From NCBI GenBank assembly GCA_037200845.1, contig JBBCGQ010000001.1, forward strand, positions 2,864,237-2,928,236: 64,000 nt of DNA. Reading direction: 5' to 3'. Numbering within the stretch: position 1 is the first letter of the stretch; every line of letters begins with the position of its first letter. Shown piece by piece: positions 35,157 to 43,798 of this stretch. The stretch comes from Bauldia sp. (lineage in GTDB: Bacteria; Pseudomonadota; Alphaproteobacteria; Rhizobiales; Kaistiaceae). A program made the translations under genes and the position numbers. The notes under the pieces are model-generated. The model saw nothing but the letters and a program-made list of their open reading frames with translations. It was not told the origin of the DNA and did no database searches.

Positions 35157-35189
35157 TTGACGTAGCCTATAAGCTATGTATATTAGCTT
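35157..35189 (+). promoter_or_regulatory. Promoter with TetR-type operator for the hydrolase/TetR operon
   Basis: TTGACG (35157-35162) and TATATT (35179-35184) form a sigma-70 promoter with 16-base spacing. A 19-bp inverted repeat, AAGCTA-7-TAGCTT (35171-35189), is centred on the -10. The regulator encoded at the end of this operon is the obvious candidate to bind it. The surrounding sequence is markedly AT-richer than the genes. Confidence 0.75.
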
Positions 35190-35214
35190 TTACGCCACGA
35201 ACAAGGAAACAGCC

Positions 35215-36069
35215 ATGAACGCCGTCGCCCCGACCGCCGCCCACCTGTCCCCCGCCGCGGACCGCTACCTCGACCGGCCCGAGGGGCGCGCCGCCTACAC
35301 CGACGCCGGCAGCGGCCCGTTGGTGGTGATGATCCCGAGCCTCGGCGACGTGAAGGAGGAATATCGCTTCCTCGCCCGCCAGCTCGCCGCCGCCGGCTAT
35401 CGCGCGGTCACTGCCGATCTCCGCGGCCTCGGCAACTCGTCGGCCGGCTGGTCCGACTACACATGCGCGGCGCTGGGCGGCGACATCGTCGCCCTAGTCC
35501 GCCATCTGAACGCCGGCCCCGCGACGGTCATCGGCACATCCATGGGCGCCGGCGCCGCAGCCTGGGCGGCGGCCGAGGCCCCGACCGACATCGCCAAACT
35601 CGTCCTCATCGGCCCGTTCGTCCGCGATGTGCCGCTCGGCCCGTGGTGGAAGGAAATGGCGATCAAGGCGATGCTCCGCGTCGCCTTTGCCGCGCCGTGG
35701 GCGGTGGCCGCCTGGGGCGCCTACTACCGCTCGCTCTACCCAACCGCCAAGCCTGCCGACTTCGATGCTTACCTCGCAGGGCTGAAGGCGAACCTCGCCG
35801 AGCCGGGCCGCATGGCCGCGACGCGCGCCATGATGAACGCCTCCAAGGCCGACGTCGCCGGAAGGCTGGCCGATGTCCGCGCCCGTGCGCTCGTCGTCAT
35901 GGGCAGCAAGGATCCCGACTTCCCCGATGCCGCCGCCGAGGCCGCGACGGTCGCCAAGCTGGTGCGCGGGCGCGTCGCCATGATCGAGGGCGCCGGCCAC
36001 TATCCGCACGCCGAGATGCCCGAGGTCACCGCGCCGGCGATCCTCGACTTCCTCGCCGCGGCCGCCTGA
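35215..36069 (+). CDS. Alpha/beta-fold hydrolase
   Basis: A 284-residue alpha/beta hydrolase. The oxyanion region is MIPSLGD, the nucleophile elbow is GTSMGA (Ser near residue 106), and the catalytic His is in GAGHYPHAEMP near residue 262. An acid residue is in GSKDPDFP. The ATG at 35215 is preceded by AAGGAA; a longer frame from 35176 would start upstream of the -10 box and is rejected. Translation couples to the TetR gene through ATGA-type overlap (TGATG). Confidence 0.93.
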   Translation: MNAVAPTAAHLSPAADRYLDRPEGRAAYTDAGSGPLVVMIPSLGDVKEEYRFLARQLAAAGYRAVTADLRGLGNSSAGWSDYTCAALGGDIVALVRHLNAGPATVIGTSMGAGAAAWAAAEAPTDIAKLVLIGPFVRDVPLGPWWKEMAIKAMLRVAFAAPWAVAAWGAYYRSLYPTAKPADFDAYLAGLKANLAEPGRMAATRAMMNASKADVAGRLADVRARALVVMGSKDPDFPDAAAEAATVAKLVRGRVAMIEGAGHYPHAEMPEVTAPAILDFLAAAA

Positions 36070-36635
36070 TGCCGCGCGCCGGAGTGACCACCGAGGCGGT
36101 GATCGACGCCGCCTCCGACATCGCCGACCGCGACGGGATCGGGGCCGTCACCCTCGCGCGTCTCGCCGAAAGGTTCGGCATCAAGCCGCCGTCGCTCTAC
36201 AAGCACGTCGACAGCGTCGATGCGGTGAACCGGGCGCTGGCTGTTCGCGGCATGCGCGAGGTCGGCGAGCGGCTGCAGCGGGCGACAGTCGGCAAGTCCG
36301 GCGACGAGGCGCTGTTCGCGCTGGCGCATGCCTACTGGCAGTTCGCCCGCGACAAGCCCGGCCTCTACGCCGCATCGCTGCGCGCCGCCAAGCCCGGCGA
36401 GAACGACGTCGCCGTGGCCGGGGAAGCCGTGCTGGGGACGGTGCTGTCCGTGCTGAACGGATACCGCATCAAGGGCGACGACGCGCTGCACGCCACGCGC
36501 GGCCTGCGCGCCATCATCCACGGCTTCGTCTCGCTCGATGCCGCCGGCGGCTTCCGCATGAAGCTCGATCTCGCCGAGTCATTCGATCGCCTGCTCGGCG
36601 CCTTCGCCAGGGACATGGCCGCGCGCAGCGGCTAG
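36069..36635 (+). CDS. TetR/AcrR-family transcriptional regulator
   Basis: A 188-residue repressor. The N-terminal HTH is clear (VIDAASDIADRDGIGAVTLARLAERFGIKPPSLYKHV, residues about 11-48), followed by a TetR_C_33-like ligand domain with GLRAIIHGFVSLDAAGGF. Its ATG overlaps the stop of the hydrolase gene, so the hydrolase product or substrate is a plausible inducer. It probably binds the palindrome at 35171-35189. It shares a CTAG with the convergent transporter gene stop. Confidence 0.93.
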   Translation: MPRAGVTTEAVIDAASDIADRDGIGAVTLARLAERFGIKPPSLYKHVDSVDAVNRALAVRGMREVGERLQRATVGKSGDEALFALAHAYWQFARDKPGLYAASLRAAKPGENDVAVAGEAVLGTVLSVLNGYRIKGDDALHATRGLRAIIHGFVSLDAAGGFRMKLDLAESFDRLLGAFARDMAARSG

Positions 36636-37678
36636 GCGGCCAGCGCGCGGCGCGTTTCGCCGTCGGCATCGACCGCGAAGCAGGCGACATCGGCGCCGCC
36701 CTTGCGCTCCAGCTCCGGCCGCTCGACCCGGCAGCGGTCGAAGGCCAGCGGGCAGCGCGGATGGAAAGCGCATCCCTTCGGCGGATTGATCGGCGACGGC
36801 AGCTCGCCCTCCAGCCGCATGCGCTCCTTGGGCCGCGTCGGGTCGGCGACCGGCGTCGCCGACAGCAGGGCGCGCGTGTAGGGGTGGCGCGGGTGGGCGA
36901 AAATTTCCTCGCGCGGCCCCTGCTCCACCGCGCGGCCGAGATACATCACCATCACCTCGTCGGCCATGTGGCGCACGACCGACAGGCCGTGGCTGATGAA
37001 CAGGTAGGCGAGACCGAACTCCTCCTGCAGCGCCGACAGGATGTTGAGCACCTGCGCCTGCACCGACAGGTCGAGCGCCGACACCGGCTCGTCGAGGATG
37101 AGGATGCGGGGCCGCAGCATCAGCGAGCGCGCGATCGCGATGCGCTGGCGCTGGCCGCCGGAAAACATGTGCGGATAGCGGTCGTAGTGCTCCTCCCGGA
37201 GCCCGACACGCGTCAGCATTTCCATCGCCGCCGTCCGCCGCAGGCCGCGATCCATGTCGGGGCGGTTGATCTTGAGCGGCTCCTCCAGCGCCGAGCCGAC
37301 CTTCTGGCGCGGATTGAGCGAGCCGAACGGATCCTGGAAGACGATCTGCACCTCGCTCCGGAGGCGCCTGAGCACGGAGCGCGAATGGCCGGCGACATCG
37401 ATGCCGTCGACCAGCAGGCGGCCGGACGTCGGCGCCTCGATCATCGTTGCCATGCGCGCCAGCGTGGACTTGCCGCAGCCGGATTCGCCGACGACCGCCA
37501 GCGTCTTGCCGGCCGACAGCGAAAACGAAACGCCGTTGACCGCCTTCAGTGTCACCGGCGCCCGGAACGGTCCGAGACCGACCTTGTAGAAGCGCGACAG
37601 GTTCTCCGCCTGCATGACGACGCCGCCCGGCCGCACCGGCAGTTTCGCGTCGTCGGTGGGGGCCAGCGCGTTGCTCAT
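36632..37678 (-). CDS. dppF: Dipeptide/oligopeptide ABC transporter ATP-binding protein (DppF-type)
   Basis: A 348-residue cytoplasmic ATPase. Walker A is GESGCGKS (near 68), the signature is FSGGQRQR, and Walker B is LILDEPVSALD. The oligo/dipeptide C-terminal extension (HPYTRALLSATP; GCAFHPRCP with conserved Cys) is present. Its start overlaps the stop of dppD (ATGA). It is the last gene of the operon that begins with two binding-protein genes near 45.4 kb. Confidence 0.94.
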   Translation of the reverse strand: MSNALAPTDDAKLPVRPGGVVMQAENLSRFYKVGLGPFRAPVTLKAVNGVSFSLSAGKTLAVVGESGCGKSTLARMATMIEAPTSGRLLVDGIDVAGHSRSVLRRLRSEVQIVFQDPFGSLNPRQKVGSALEEPLKINRPDMDRGLRRTAAMEMLTRVGLREEHYDRYPHMFSGGQRQRIAIARSLMLRPRILILDEPVSALDLSVQAQVLNILSALQEEFGLAYLFISHGLSVVRHMADEVMVMYLGRAVEQGPREEIFAHPRHPYTRALLSATPVADPTRPKERMRLEGELPSPINPPKGCAFHPRCPLAFDRCRVERPELERKGGADVACFAVDADGETRRALAA

Positions 37679-38685
37679 GCGAAGGCCGGGATTTCGCCGA
37701 AGCGGTCGGGATGGCCGAACGGCCGACCGCCGACCAGCGGATAGTGGCAGAGCGCGTAGCCCATGTTTTCCAGTTGCCGCGGCGGCACCTTCTCGACGCA
37801 CTTGACGGTGGCGTGCGGGCAGCGCGGCGAGAACAGGCAGCCGGTCGGCCGGTTGAACGCGCCCGGCACGACACCGGGGATCGACGGCAGGCGGCGGCCG
37901 GTGGCGCGCTCGGGCAGCGCGGCGAGCAGCGCCGCGGTGTAGGGATGGTGCGGGTCGGCGAACAGCGGCCGCACCGGCTGCTCCTCGACCTTCTGCCCGG
38001 AATAGAAGACCGCGACGCGTTCGGCCGTCTCCGCCACCACGCCCATGTCGTGCGTGATCAGGATCAGCGCCGTGCCGGTCTCGCGCTGCAGCGCCAGCAG
38101 GAGATCGAGGATCTGCGCCTGGATGGTGACGTCGAGCGCCGTCGTCGGCTCGTCGGCGATGATCAGCTTCGGATTGCAGGCGATCGCCATGGCGATCATC
38201 ACGCGCTGGTTCATGCCGCCGGAAAGCTGGTGCGGAAAGGCGCGCATGCGGCGCTCGGCGTCGGTGATGCCGACCGAGCGGAGCAGCGCGATAGTGCGCG
38301 CCTTGCGCTCCTGCCGCGACAGGCCGAGGTGCTCCTTCAGGCTTTCGCCGATCTGGAAGCCGACGGTGAAGCACGGGTTGAGGCTCGACATCGGCTCCTG
38401 GAAAACCATCGCCATGTCCTTGCCGATGATCCGGCGGCGCTGGCGCGGCGAGAGGCCGATGAGATTCTGGCCGTCGAAGGTCAGCCGCTTCGCCGTCACC
38501 ACCGCGGTCGACGGCAACAGGCCCATGACCGCCAGCATGGCGACCGATTTGCCCGAGCCCGACTCGCCGACGATCGCCTGGACCTCGCCGCCCTCGACCG
38601 TCAGCGACACCTCGTCGACCGCGCGGAAAACGCCGCCGGAAGTGGCGAACTCGACGGTGAGGCCGCTGATCTCGAGAAGCGCCAT
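37675..38685 (-). CDS. dppD: Dipeptide/oligopeptide ABC transporter ATP-binding protein (DppD-type)
   Basis: A 336-residue ATPase. Walker A is GESGSGKS (near 38), the signature is LSGGMNQR, and Walker B is LIIADEPTTALD. The C-terminal HPYTAALLAALPERA and GCLFSPRCPHATVKC segments are typical of DppD/OppD. It pairs with DppF as the heterodimeric motor. The upstream neighbour is a secreted YbjN-domain gene, not a permease, which is unusual. Confidence 0.94.
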   Translation of the reverse strand: MALLEISGLTVEFATSGGVFRAVDEVSLTVEGGEVQAIVGESGSGKSVAMLAVMGLLPSTAVVTAKRLTFDGQNLIGLSPRQRRRIIGKDMAMVFQEPMSSLNPCFTVGFQIGESLKEHLGLSRQERKARTIALLRSVGITDAERRMRAFPHQLSGGMNQRVMIAMAIACNPKLIIADEPTTALDVTIQAQILDLLLALQRETGTALILITHDMGVVAETAERVAVFYSGQKVEEQPVRPLFADPHHPYTAALLAALPERATGRRLPSIPGVVPGAFNRPTGCLFSPRCPHATVKCVEKVPPRQLENMGYALCHYPLVGGRPFGHPDRFGEIPAFA

Positions 38686-38694
38686 GTCTCCCGG

Positions 38695-39207
38695 CTAGTC
38701 CTTATCCCAGCCGATGGCTTTTTCGTAGTCGTCGACGATGATCGACCACCAGTCGAGCATGTTGTCGACATATTCGGGCGTCACCCCGCCTTCGAAGTTG
38801 ATGGTGAGCGCCAGCCACGGATCCTTCTCGTCGTCGCGGTAGGCCTGGCCCCAGACGTTGTCGTTGTTCCACGCGTCGATCTTGTCGAGCGTGATGCCCT
38901 TCTTGAGGTTCCAGCCCTGCGTGAGCTGCACGTACTTGCAGTGCGCGTGGTCGTCGTCGCAGCCGTAGAAATGCACGCCGAACGGCTGGCTCTTGTCGGT
39001 CGAGTTGATCTTCGGATCGCCCTCGTCGTCCTTGCCGATCTCGGCCTCGAAGCCGCCGCGCTCCAGCGCCGCGAGAACCGCGTCGGGCGACGCCTCGTCG
39101 AGTATCGTCGGCCCGCCGGTCTGCCGATCTTCGGCCGCAGCGGGCAGCGCCGCACAGACCAGAAGCAACGCGGCCAGGCCGCAGGCAGCGCCCCCCAATT
39201 TCTGCAT
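38695..39207 (-). CDS. Secreted YbjN-domain protein (copy 1)
   Basis: A 170-residue protein with a signal peptide (MQKLGGAACGLAALLLVCAA.., cleavage after AAAE). A YbjN-like sensor domain follows, with HFYGCDDDHAHCKYVQL and VWGQAYRDDEKDPWLALTINF, ending in IGWDKD. Two Cys in the FYGC...C segment could form a disulfide. It is a paralog of the next gene upstream (39213-39749), with a five-base gap. YbjN proteins are usually described as cytoplasmic regulators; a secreted pair in a transporter operon is unusual. Confidence 0.82.
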   Translation of the reverse strand: MQKLGGAACGLAALLLVCAALPAAAEDRQTGGPTILDEASPDAVLAALERGGFEAEIGKDDEGDPKINSTDKSQPFGVHFYGCDDDHAHCKYVQLTQGWNLKKGITLDKIDAWNNDNVWGQAYRDDEKDPWLALTINFEGGVTPEYVDNMLDWWSIIVDDYEKAIGWDKD

Positions 39208-39212
39208 CGCCC

Positions 39213-39749
39213 TCACTCCTTGTCCCAGCCGATGTGATCCTGGAAATCCTGCAGGACCTTCGCCCACCATTCGACGGTGTCCTGGAAATTCTCCGGGGTG
39301 ACGCCGCCGCGCAGGTTCACCGTCAGGCCCATCCACGGGTCCTTCTCGTCGTCACGGAAGGCCTGGCCCCAGACCTGATCGGAGTTCCACTGCTCGATGG
39401 TCACGGCGGTGACGCCGTTTTTCATGTTCCAGCCGTTGAGAAACTGGATGTAGCCGCAATCGACGCCGTCGGTGCAGCCGTAGAAGTGGATCGAGAACGG
39501 CTGCTCCTTGTCGGTCGAGGCGATGCGCGGCGCGCCGCTGTTGTCCTTGGTGACCTCGACCTCGAAGCCGGCCTTCTGCAGCGCGTCGACGATGAGGCCG
39601 ACGCGCGAGCCGGTGATCAGGCCCTCGGCGACGGCGGAGTCGATCGCGCCCGGCTTGTTGAACTCGGCGTATTCGTCGTCGGCGGCGAGCGCCAGCCCGG
39701 CGCTCAGCATCAGCGCCGCACCGGCCAGTGCGAATAGCGTTGTCTTCAT
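39213..39749 (-). CDS. Secreted YbjN-domain protein (copy 2)
   Basis: A 178-residue paralog of the preceding entry. The signal peptide is residues 1-22 (ending LALA). The same blocks occur: HFYGCTDGVDCGYIQFLNGW, VWGQAFRDDEKDPWMGLTVNL, GGVTPENFQDTVEWW, and IGWDKE at the end. It begins four bases after the dppC stop, so it is in the same transcript. A tandem duplication within the operon is the simplest origin. Confidence 0.82.
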   Translation of the reverse strand: MKTTLFALAGAALMLSAGLALAADDEYAEFNKPGAIDSAVAEGLITGSRVGLIVDALQKAGFEVEVTKDNSGAPRIASTDKEQPFSIHFYGCTDGVDCGYIQFLNGWNMKNGVTAVTIEQWNSDQVWGQAFRDDEKDPWMGLTVNLRGGVTPENFQDTVEWWAKVLQDFQDHIGWDKE

Positions 39750-39753
39750 GGCG

Positions 39754-40659
39754 TCAGCTCCTCTTCATCTTGGGGTCGAGCGCGTCACGCAGCCCGTCGC
39801 CGACCAGATTGATCGACAGGACGGTGATGAGAATAGCGATACCGGGGAGCGTGACTACCCACCACGCGCTGAGAATGAATTCGCGCGCGTCGGCGAGCAT
39901 CGTGCCCCACTCCGGCGTCGGCGGCTGGGCGCCGAGGCCGAGGAAGCCCAGCGCCGAGGCCTCGAGGATGGCGTTGGAGAACGACAGCGTCCCCTGCACG
40001 ATGAGCGGCGCCAGGCAGTTGGGCAGAATGGTGATGAACATCAGCCGCACGTGGCCGGCGCCGGCGATGCGCGCGGCGACGACGTATTCCTTGTTGCGCT
40101 CCGTGATCACGCTGGCGCGCGTCAGGCGCGCGAAATGTGGCTGCAGCACCAGCGCGATCGCCAGCATCGCGTTGAACAGCCCCGGCCCGAGGATCGCCAC
40201 CAGCACCAGCGCCAAGAGCAGCGAGGGGAACGCCAGGATGACGTCCATGACGCGCATGATCACGGTATCGACGACGCCGCCGACATAGCCGGCGATAAGG
40301 CCGAGCACGACGCCGCCGACCAGCGCCAGCGTCACCACCACGGTGCCGATGAGCAGCGAATAGCGGGCGCCGAAGATCAGGCGCGAGAGCATGTCGCGGC
40401 CGATGGGGTCGGTGCCGAGGATGAACCGCCAGGTGCCGCCCTCCTCCCACACCGGCGGCTTCAGGAACGAGTCGCGGTACTGCTCGGTCGGGTCGTACGG
40501 CGCGATCAGCGGCGCCGTGACCGCGAGCACCACGAGCAGCCCGAAGACGACCAGCCCGACGACGGCGCCGCGGCTTTCCGAGAAATAGATCCACGTCTCG
40601 CGCAGCAGCCCCGGCGGCTTGCGGACCGGCACCTCGATGGGGGAAACGGCGAGGGTCAT
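39754..40659 (-). CDS. dppC: Dipeptide ABC transporter permease (DppC-type)
   Basis: A 301-residue inner-membrane permease. The N-terminal OppC-type helix (AVVGLVVFGLLVVLAVTAPLIAPYDP) is followed by a BPD_transp_1 domain. The EAA loop reads EASALGFLGLGAQPPTPEWG, typical of DppC/OppC. It works with DppB as the channel for peptides delivered by the binding proteins. Fifteen bases separate it from dppB. Confidence 0.95.
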   Translation of the reverse strand: MTLAVSPIEVPVRKPPGLLRETWIYFSESRGAVVGLVVFGLLVVLAVTAPLIAPYDPTEQYRDSFLKPPVWEEGGTWRFILGTDPIGRDMLSRLIFGARYSLLIGTVVVTLALVGGVVLGLIAGYVGGVVDTVIMRVMDVILAFPSLLLALVLVAILGPGLFNAMLAIALVLQPHFARLTRASVITERNKEYVVAARIAGAGHVRLMFITILPNCLAPLIVQGTLSFSNAILEASALGFLGLGAQPPTPEWGTMLADAREFILSAWWVVTLPGIAILITVLSINLVGDGLRDALDPKMKRS

Positions 40660-40674
40660 GGGCGGGCGGCGCTC

Positions 40675-41682
40675 TCAGGCATGCCGGATACGCGGGTTGA
40701 TCAGCCCGTAGAGCACGTCGACCACCAGGTTGACGACCATGACGATCAGCGCGATCAGCAGCAGACCGCCCTGCACGACAAAATAGTCGCGCTTGGCAAT
40801 CGCGTCGACCATCCATTTGCCGATCCCCGGCCACGAGAAGATCGTCTCGGTGAGGATGGCGCCGGCCATCAGCACGCCGACCTGCAGGCCGATGGTGGTG
40901 ATCACCGGGATGAGCGCATTGCGGAGCGCGTGGACGCCGACGACGCGGAGCTGGGGGAGGCCCTTGGCGCGGGCGGTGCGCACGTAGTTGTCGCCGAGCA
41001 CCTCAAGCATCGCAGAGCGCGTCTGGCGCGCGATCACGGCGAGCGGGATGGTGGCAAGCACGATGGTCGGCAGGAGCAGGTGGCCGAGCGCCGAGCGGAA
41101 CGCGCCCGGCGTTCCGTCGATCAGGCTGTCGATCAGCATGAAGCCGGTCACCGGCTTGAAGAAATAGGCGAGGTCGATGCGGCCCGACACCGGCGTCCAG
41201 TGCAGCGTGCCCGAAAACAGGATGATGAGCAGCAGGCCCCACCAGAAGATGGGCATCGAGTAGCCGACAAGCGCGACGCCCATCGTCGCCTGGTCGACGA
41301 CCGTTCCGCGCCGGACGGCGGCGAGGATGCCGATCGGCACGCCGACGACGATCGACAGCACGATGGCGCAGAGCGCGAGCTCCAGCGTCGCCGGGAAGCG
41401 CGCGAAGAATTCGGTGACCACCGGCCGTTTCGTGGCGAACGAATATCCGAGATCGCCGTGCGCCAGCGCTCCAAGATAATTCGCGTACTGTTTCCACAAT
41501 GGCAGGTCGAGGCCGAGCTGGGTCATGATCTCGGCGTGGCGTTCGGGCGAGACGCCGTGCTCGCCGGCAAGCGCCGCCACCGGGTCGCCCGGCAGCACGT
41601 GAATGAACAGGAAGGCGACGATGGTGATGCCGATGAACGTCGGCACGATGACCACGAGGCGATGGAGGAGGAAGCGGATCAT
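40675..41682 (-). CDS. dppB: Dipeptide ABC transporter permease (DppB-type)
   Basis: A 335-residue permease with the family N-terminus MIRFLLHRLVVIVPTFIGITIVAF and the HVLPGDPVAALAGE block. The EAA loop contains RTARAKGLPQLRVVGVHALRNALIP. It follows the binding-protein gene after a 166-bp gap containing a strong terminator. Confidence 0.95.
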   Translation of the reverse strand: MIRFLLHRLVVIVPTFIGITIVAFLFIHVLPGDPVAALAGEHGVSPERHAEIMTQLGLDLPLWKQYANYLGALAHGDLGYSFATKRPVVTEFFARFPATLELALCAIVLSIVVGVPIGILAAVRRGTVVDQATMGVALVGYSMPIFWWGLLLIILFSGTLHWTPVSGRIDLAYFFKPVTGFMLIDSLIDGTPGAFRSALGHLLLPTIVLATIPLAVIARQTRSAMLEVLGDNYVRTARAKGLPQLRVVGVHALRNALIPVITTIGLQVGVLMAGAILTETIFSWPGIGKWMVDAIAKRDYFVVQGGLLLIALIVMVVNLVVDVLYGLINPRIRHA

Positions 41683-41803
41683 TTTCGCCGTGCAGCCTGC
41701 CGGTCACCTGTCGGCGACGGCTTCATGAGGTCCGGCTGTCGAGGGCGGGCGATCGGCCGCAAGCGGAGCGTGACGTTGATCTCGGATGGCCCGACAGACC
41801 AGA

Positions 41804-41835
41804 GAAAAGGGGCACCGGATTGCTCCGGCGCCCCT
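41804..41835 (-). terminator. Intrinsic terminator after the first dppA gene
   Basis: On the minus strand AGGGGCGCCGG and CCGGTGCCCCT form an 11-bp stem with one G-T pair, a six-base loop AGCAAT, and are followed by TTTTCTCT. Its place between the binding-protein gene and dppB suggests partial termination, giving more binding protein than permease. Confidence 0.85.
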
Positions 41836-41848
41836 CGTTTGGTTCAGG

Positions 41849-43450
41849 CTACTCGGTCTTGTCCACGCCGTTGAAGCGATGGTAGCCGAGCGGGTCCTGG
41901 GCAAAGTCCACGACCTTCTTGCTGGTCGCCACGAACTGCACGGAGTGTGCGATCGTCGCCCACGGAGCCTCTTGCTTGAAGAGCTCCGCCGCCTGCGCAT
42001 AGATCTTGGCGCGCTCGCCCTGATCGAAGGTTGCCTTGCCCTTCGCGATCAGCGCGTCGTAGTCCTTGTTGCACCACTGCGCGCGGTTGTTGGAACCGAC
42101 CGCGGCACAGGTGAGCAGCACGCCGAGGAAGTTGTCGGGGTCGGAGTTATCCGCACCCCAGCCGACCATGACGACGCCGTCACGATCGACCTTCGACGAC
42201 TCTGCCAGGTACGTCGGCCAGTCGCCGATCGAGAACAGCTCGACGTCGACGCCGATGGCCTTCCAGTCGGCCTGCACCAGTTCGCCCATGCGCTTGCCGT
42301 TCGGATTGTACGGACGGGCAACCGGCATCCACCAAAGCTTCAGCTTGAGGTTTGACTGGCCGGCGTCGGCGAGCAGCTTCTTGGCCGCGTCCGGATCGTA
42401 GGCATCGTCGACGACGGCGTCGTCGTAACCCCACGAGGCCGGCGGCAGCGGCTCCTTGGCGATCTGCGCGTTGCCGGCGTAGACGCCCTCGAGGATCGCC
42501 TGCTTGTTGATGGCCATGTTGAGCGCCTTGCGGACGCGCACGTCATCGAACGGCTTCTGCTGCGTGTTGTAGGCGAGGAAGCCGACGTTGAGGCCCTGCG
42601 TCTGGAAGACCTGGAGATTCGGGTCCGCCTTGAGGCCAGGGATGTCGGCCGGGATCGGATACGGAATCACGTCGCAGTCGCCGGCCTTGAGGGCCTGCTC
42701 GGCGGCCGCCGGCTCCTTGGTGATCTGGAAGACCAGGGTGTCGATCTTCTGCTTGTCGCCCCAGTAGTCCGGGTTGGCCTTGTAGCGGATGGTCGCGTCC
42801 GTCTGGTAGTCGACGAACGTGAACGGGCCGGTGCCGACGGGCTTAAGGTTGAGGTCGCCGAGGTTGCCGGCCTTCTGAAGCTGGTCGGCATATTCCTTCG
42901 AGACGATCGACAGGTAGTCGGTCGGGAAGTTCACGAACACGGTCGAGTCGGCCGAGTTGAAGGTGAACTTCACGGTGTAGTCGTCGACCTTGGTGATGTC
43001 CTTCACCGCGGCGCCGAAGCCGGTCGAATCCCAGTACTGCCAGGTGATGCCCGGCGCGTAGGTGTACCACGGGCTCGTCTTGTCGCGCTGGCGGTTGAAC
43101 GAGAACAGCACGTCATCGGCATTGAAGTCGCGCGTCGGCTTGAAGTAGTCGGTCGTCTGGAACTTCACGCCCTTGCGGAGATGAAAGGTGATCTCGGTGC
43201 CGTCCTGCGAGATGTCCCAGCTCTCGGCGAGACTCGGGACGATGTCGGTGCCGCCCTTCTTGAAGTCGACCAGGCGGTCATAGATCGTGCGCGACGAGGC
43301 ATCGAAGGTCGTGCCGGCAGTCCACGGCGCCGGGTCGAAGCCTTCCGGCGAGCCTTCCGAACAATAGACGAGCTGCTTGGCGGCATAGGCGTTGCCGGCC
43401 ATGCCGAGCGCAAGCACGGCCGCGGCCGCGAAGTACGCAATACGTTTCAT
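41849..43450 (-). CDS. dppA: Dipeptide ABC transporter substrate-binding protein 1
   Basis: A 533-residue periplasmic SBP_bac_5 protein. The signal peptide is residues 1-22 (ending AYA), and the mature start [18 protein letters not shown] is typical of DppA. Further family blocks are [31 protein letters not shown] and LIGW-like [14 protein letters not shown]. The ATG at 43450 is preceded by GGAGGTT. Paralogous to the gene upstream at 43799. Confidence 0.95.
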   Translation of the reverse strand: MKRIAYFAAAAVLALGMAGNAYAAKQLVYCSEGSPEGFDPAPWTAGTTFDASSRTIYDRLVDFKKGGTDIVPSLAESWDISQDGTEITFHLRKGVKFQTTDYFKPTRDFNADDVLFSFNRQRDKTSPWYTYAPGITWQYWDSTGFGAAVKDITKVDDYTVKFTFNSADSTVFVNFPTDYLSIVSKEYADQLQKAGNLGDLNLKPVGTGPFTFVDYQTDATIRYKANPDYWGDKQKIDTLVFQITKEPAAAEQALKAGDCDVIPYPIPADIPGLKADPNLQVFQTQGLNVGFLAYNTQQKPFDDVRVRKALNMAINKQAILEGVYAGNAQIAKEPLPPASWGYDDAVVDDAYDPDAAKKLLADAGQSNLKLKLWWMPVARPYNPNGKRMGELVQADWKAIGVDVELFSIGDWPTYLAESSKVDRDGVVMVGWGADNSDPDNFLGVLLTCAAVGSNNRAQWCNKDYDALIAKGKATFDQGERAKIYAQAAELFKQEAPWATIAHSVQFVATSKKVVDFAQDPLGYHRFNGVDKTE

Positions 43451-43627
43451 TGGGAACCTCCAACTGGATGCCGCTTTTTTGGCGGCGCTCATGTCCCTTC
43501 GCCCCGGATTCCGCGCGAACAGGCGGACCAGCCCCGGGAGGGTTGATCTCAATCGACCGCAGCCGGCGCGCGAATGCAAGAAGGAAAATGTCACGAAGGT
43601 GTGGTGGGCGTCGCTTTGCGCCCGCGA

Positions 43628-43780
43628 AGGCACCCCTCCCCAAAACGCCTTCGGCGTTTTGACCCTCCCGCAAGGGGAGGGTTCGGCTTGTTGAAACATC
43701 GCGCTCCAACAAACTCCCCTTGAGCCCTCCCCTTGCGGGAGGGCCAAAACCGCATGGCGGTTTTGGGGAGGGGTGTCTCT
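43628..43780. repeat. Palindromic repeat family A, complete element
   Basis: Inverted arms as at 20945, with hairpins AACGCCTTCGGCGTT and AACCGCATGGCGGTT. It lies in the 348-bp gap 43451-43798 between the two binding-protein genes; the remaining 175 bases next to the downstream gene could hold its promoter, but I see no clear -35/-10 pair. Confidence 0.9.
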
Positions 43781-43798
43781 CCTCCTCGCCAACGTCGG

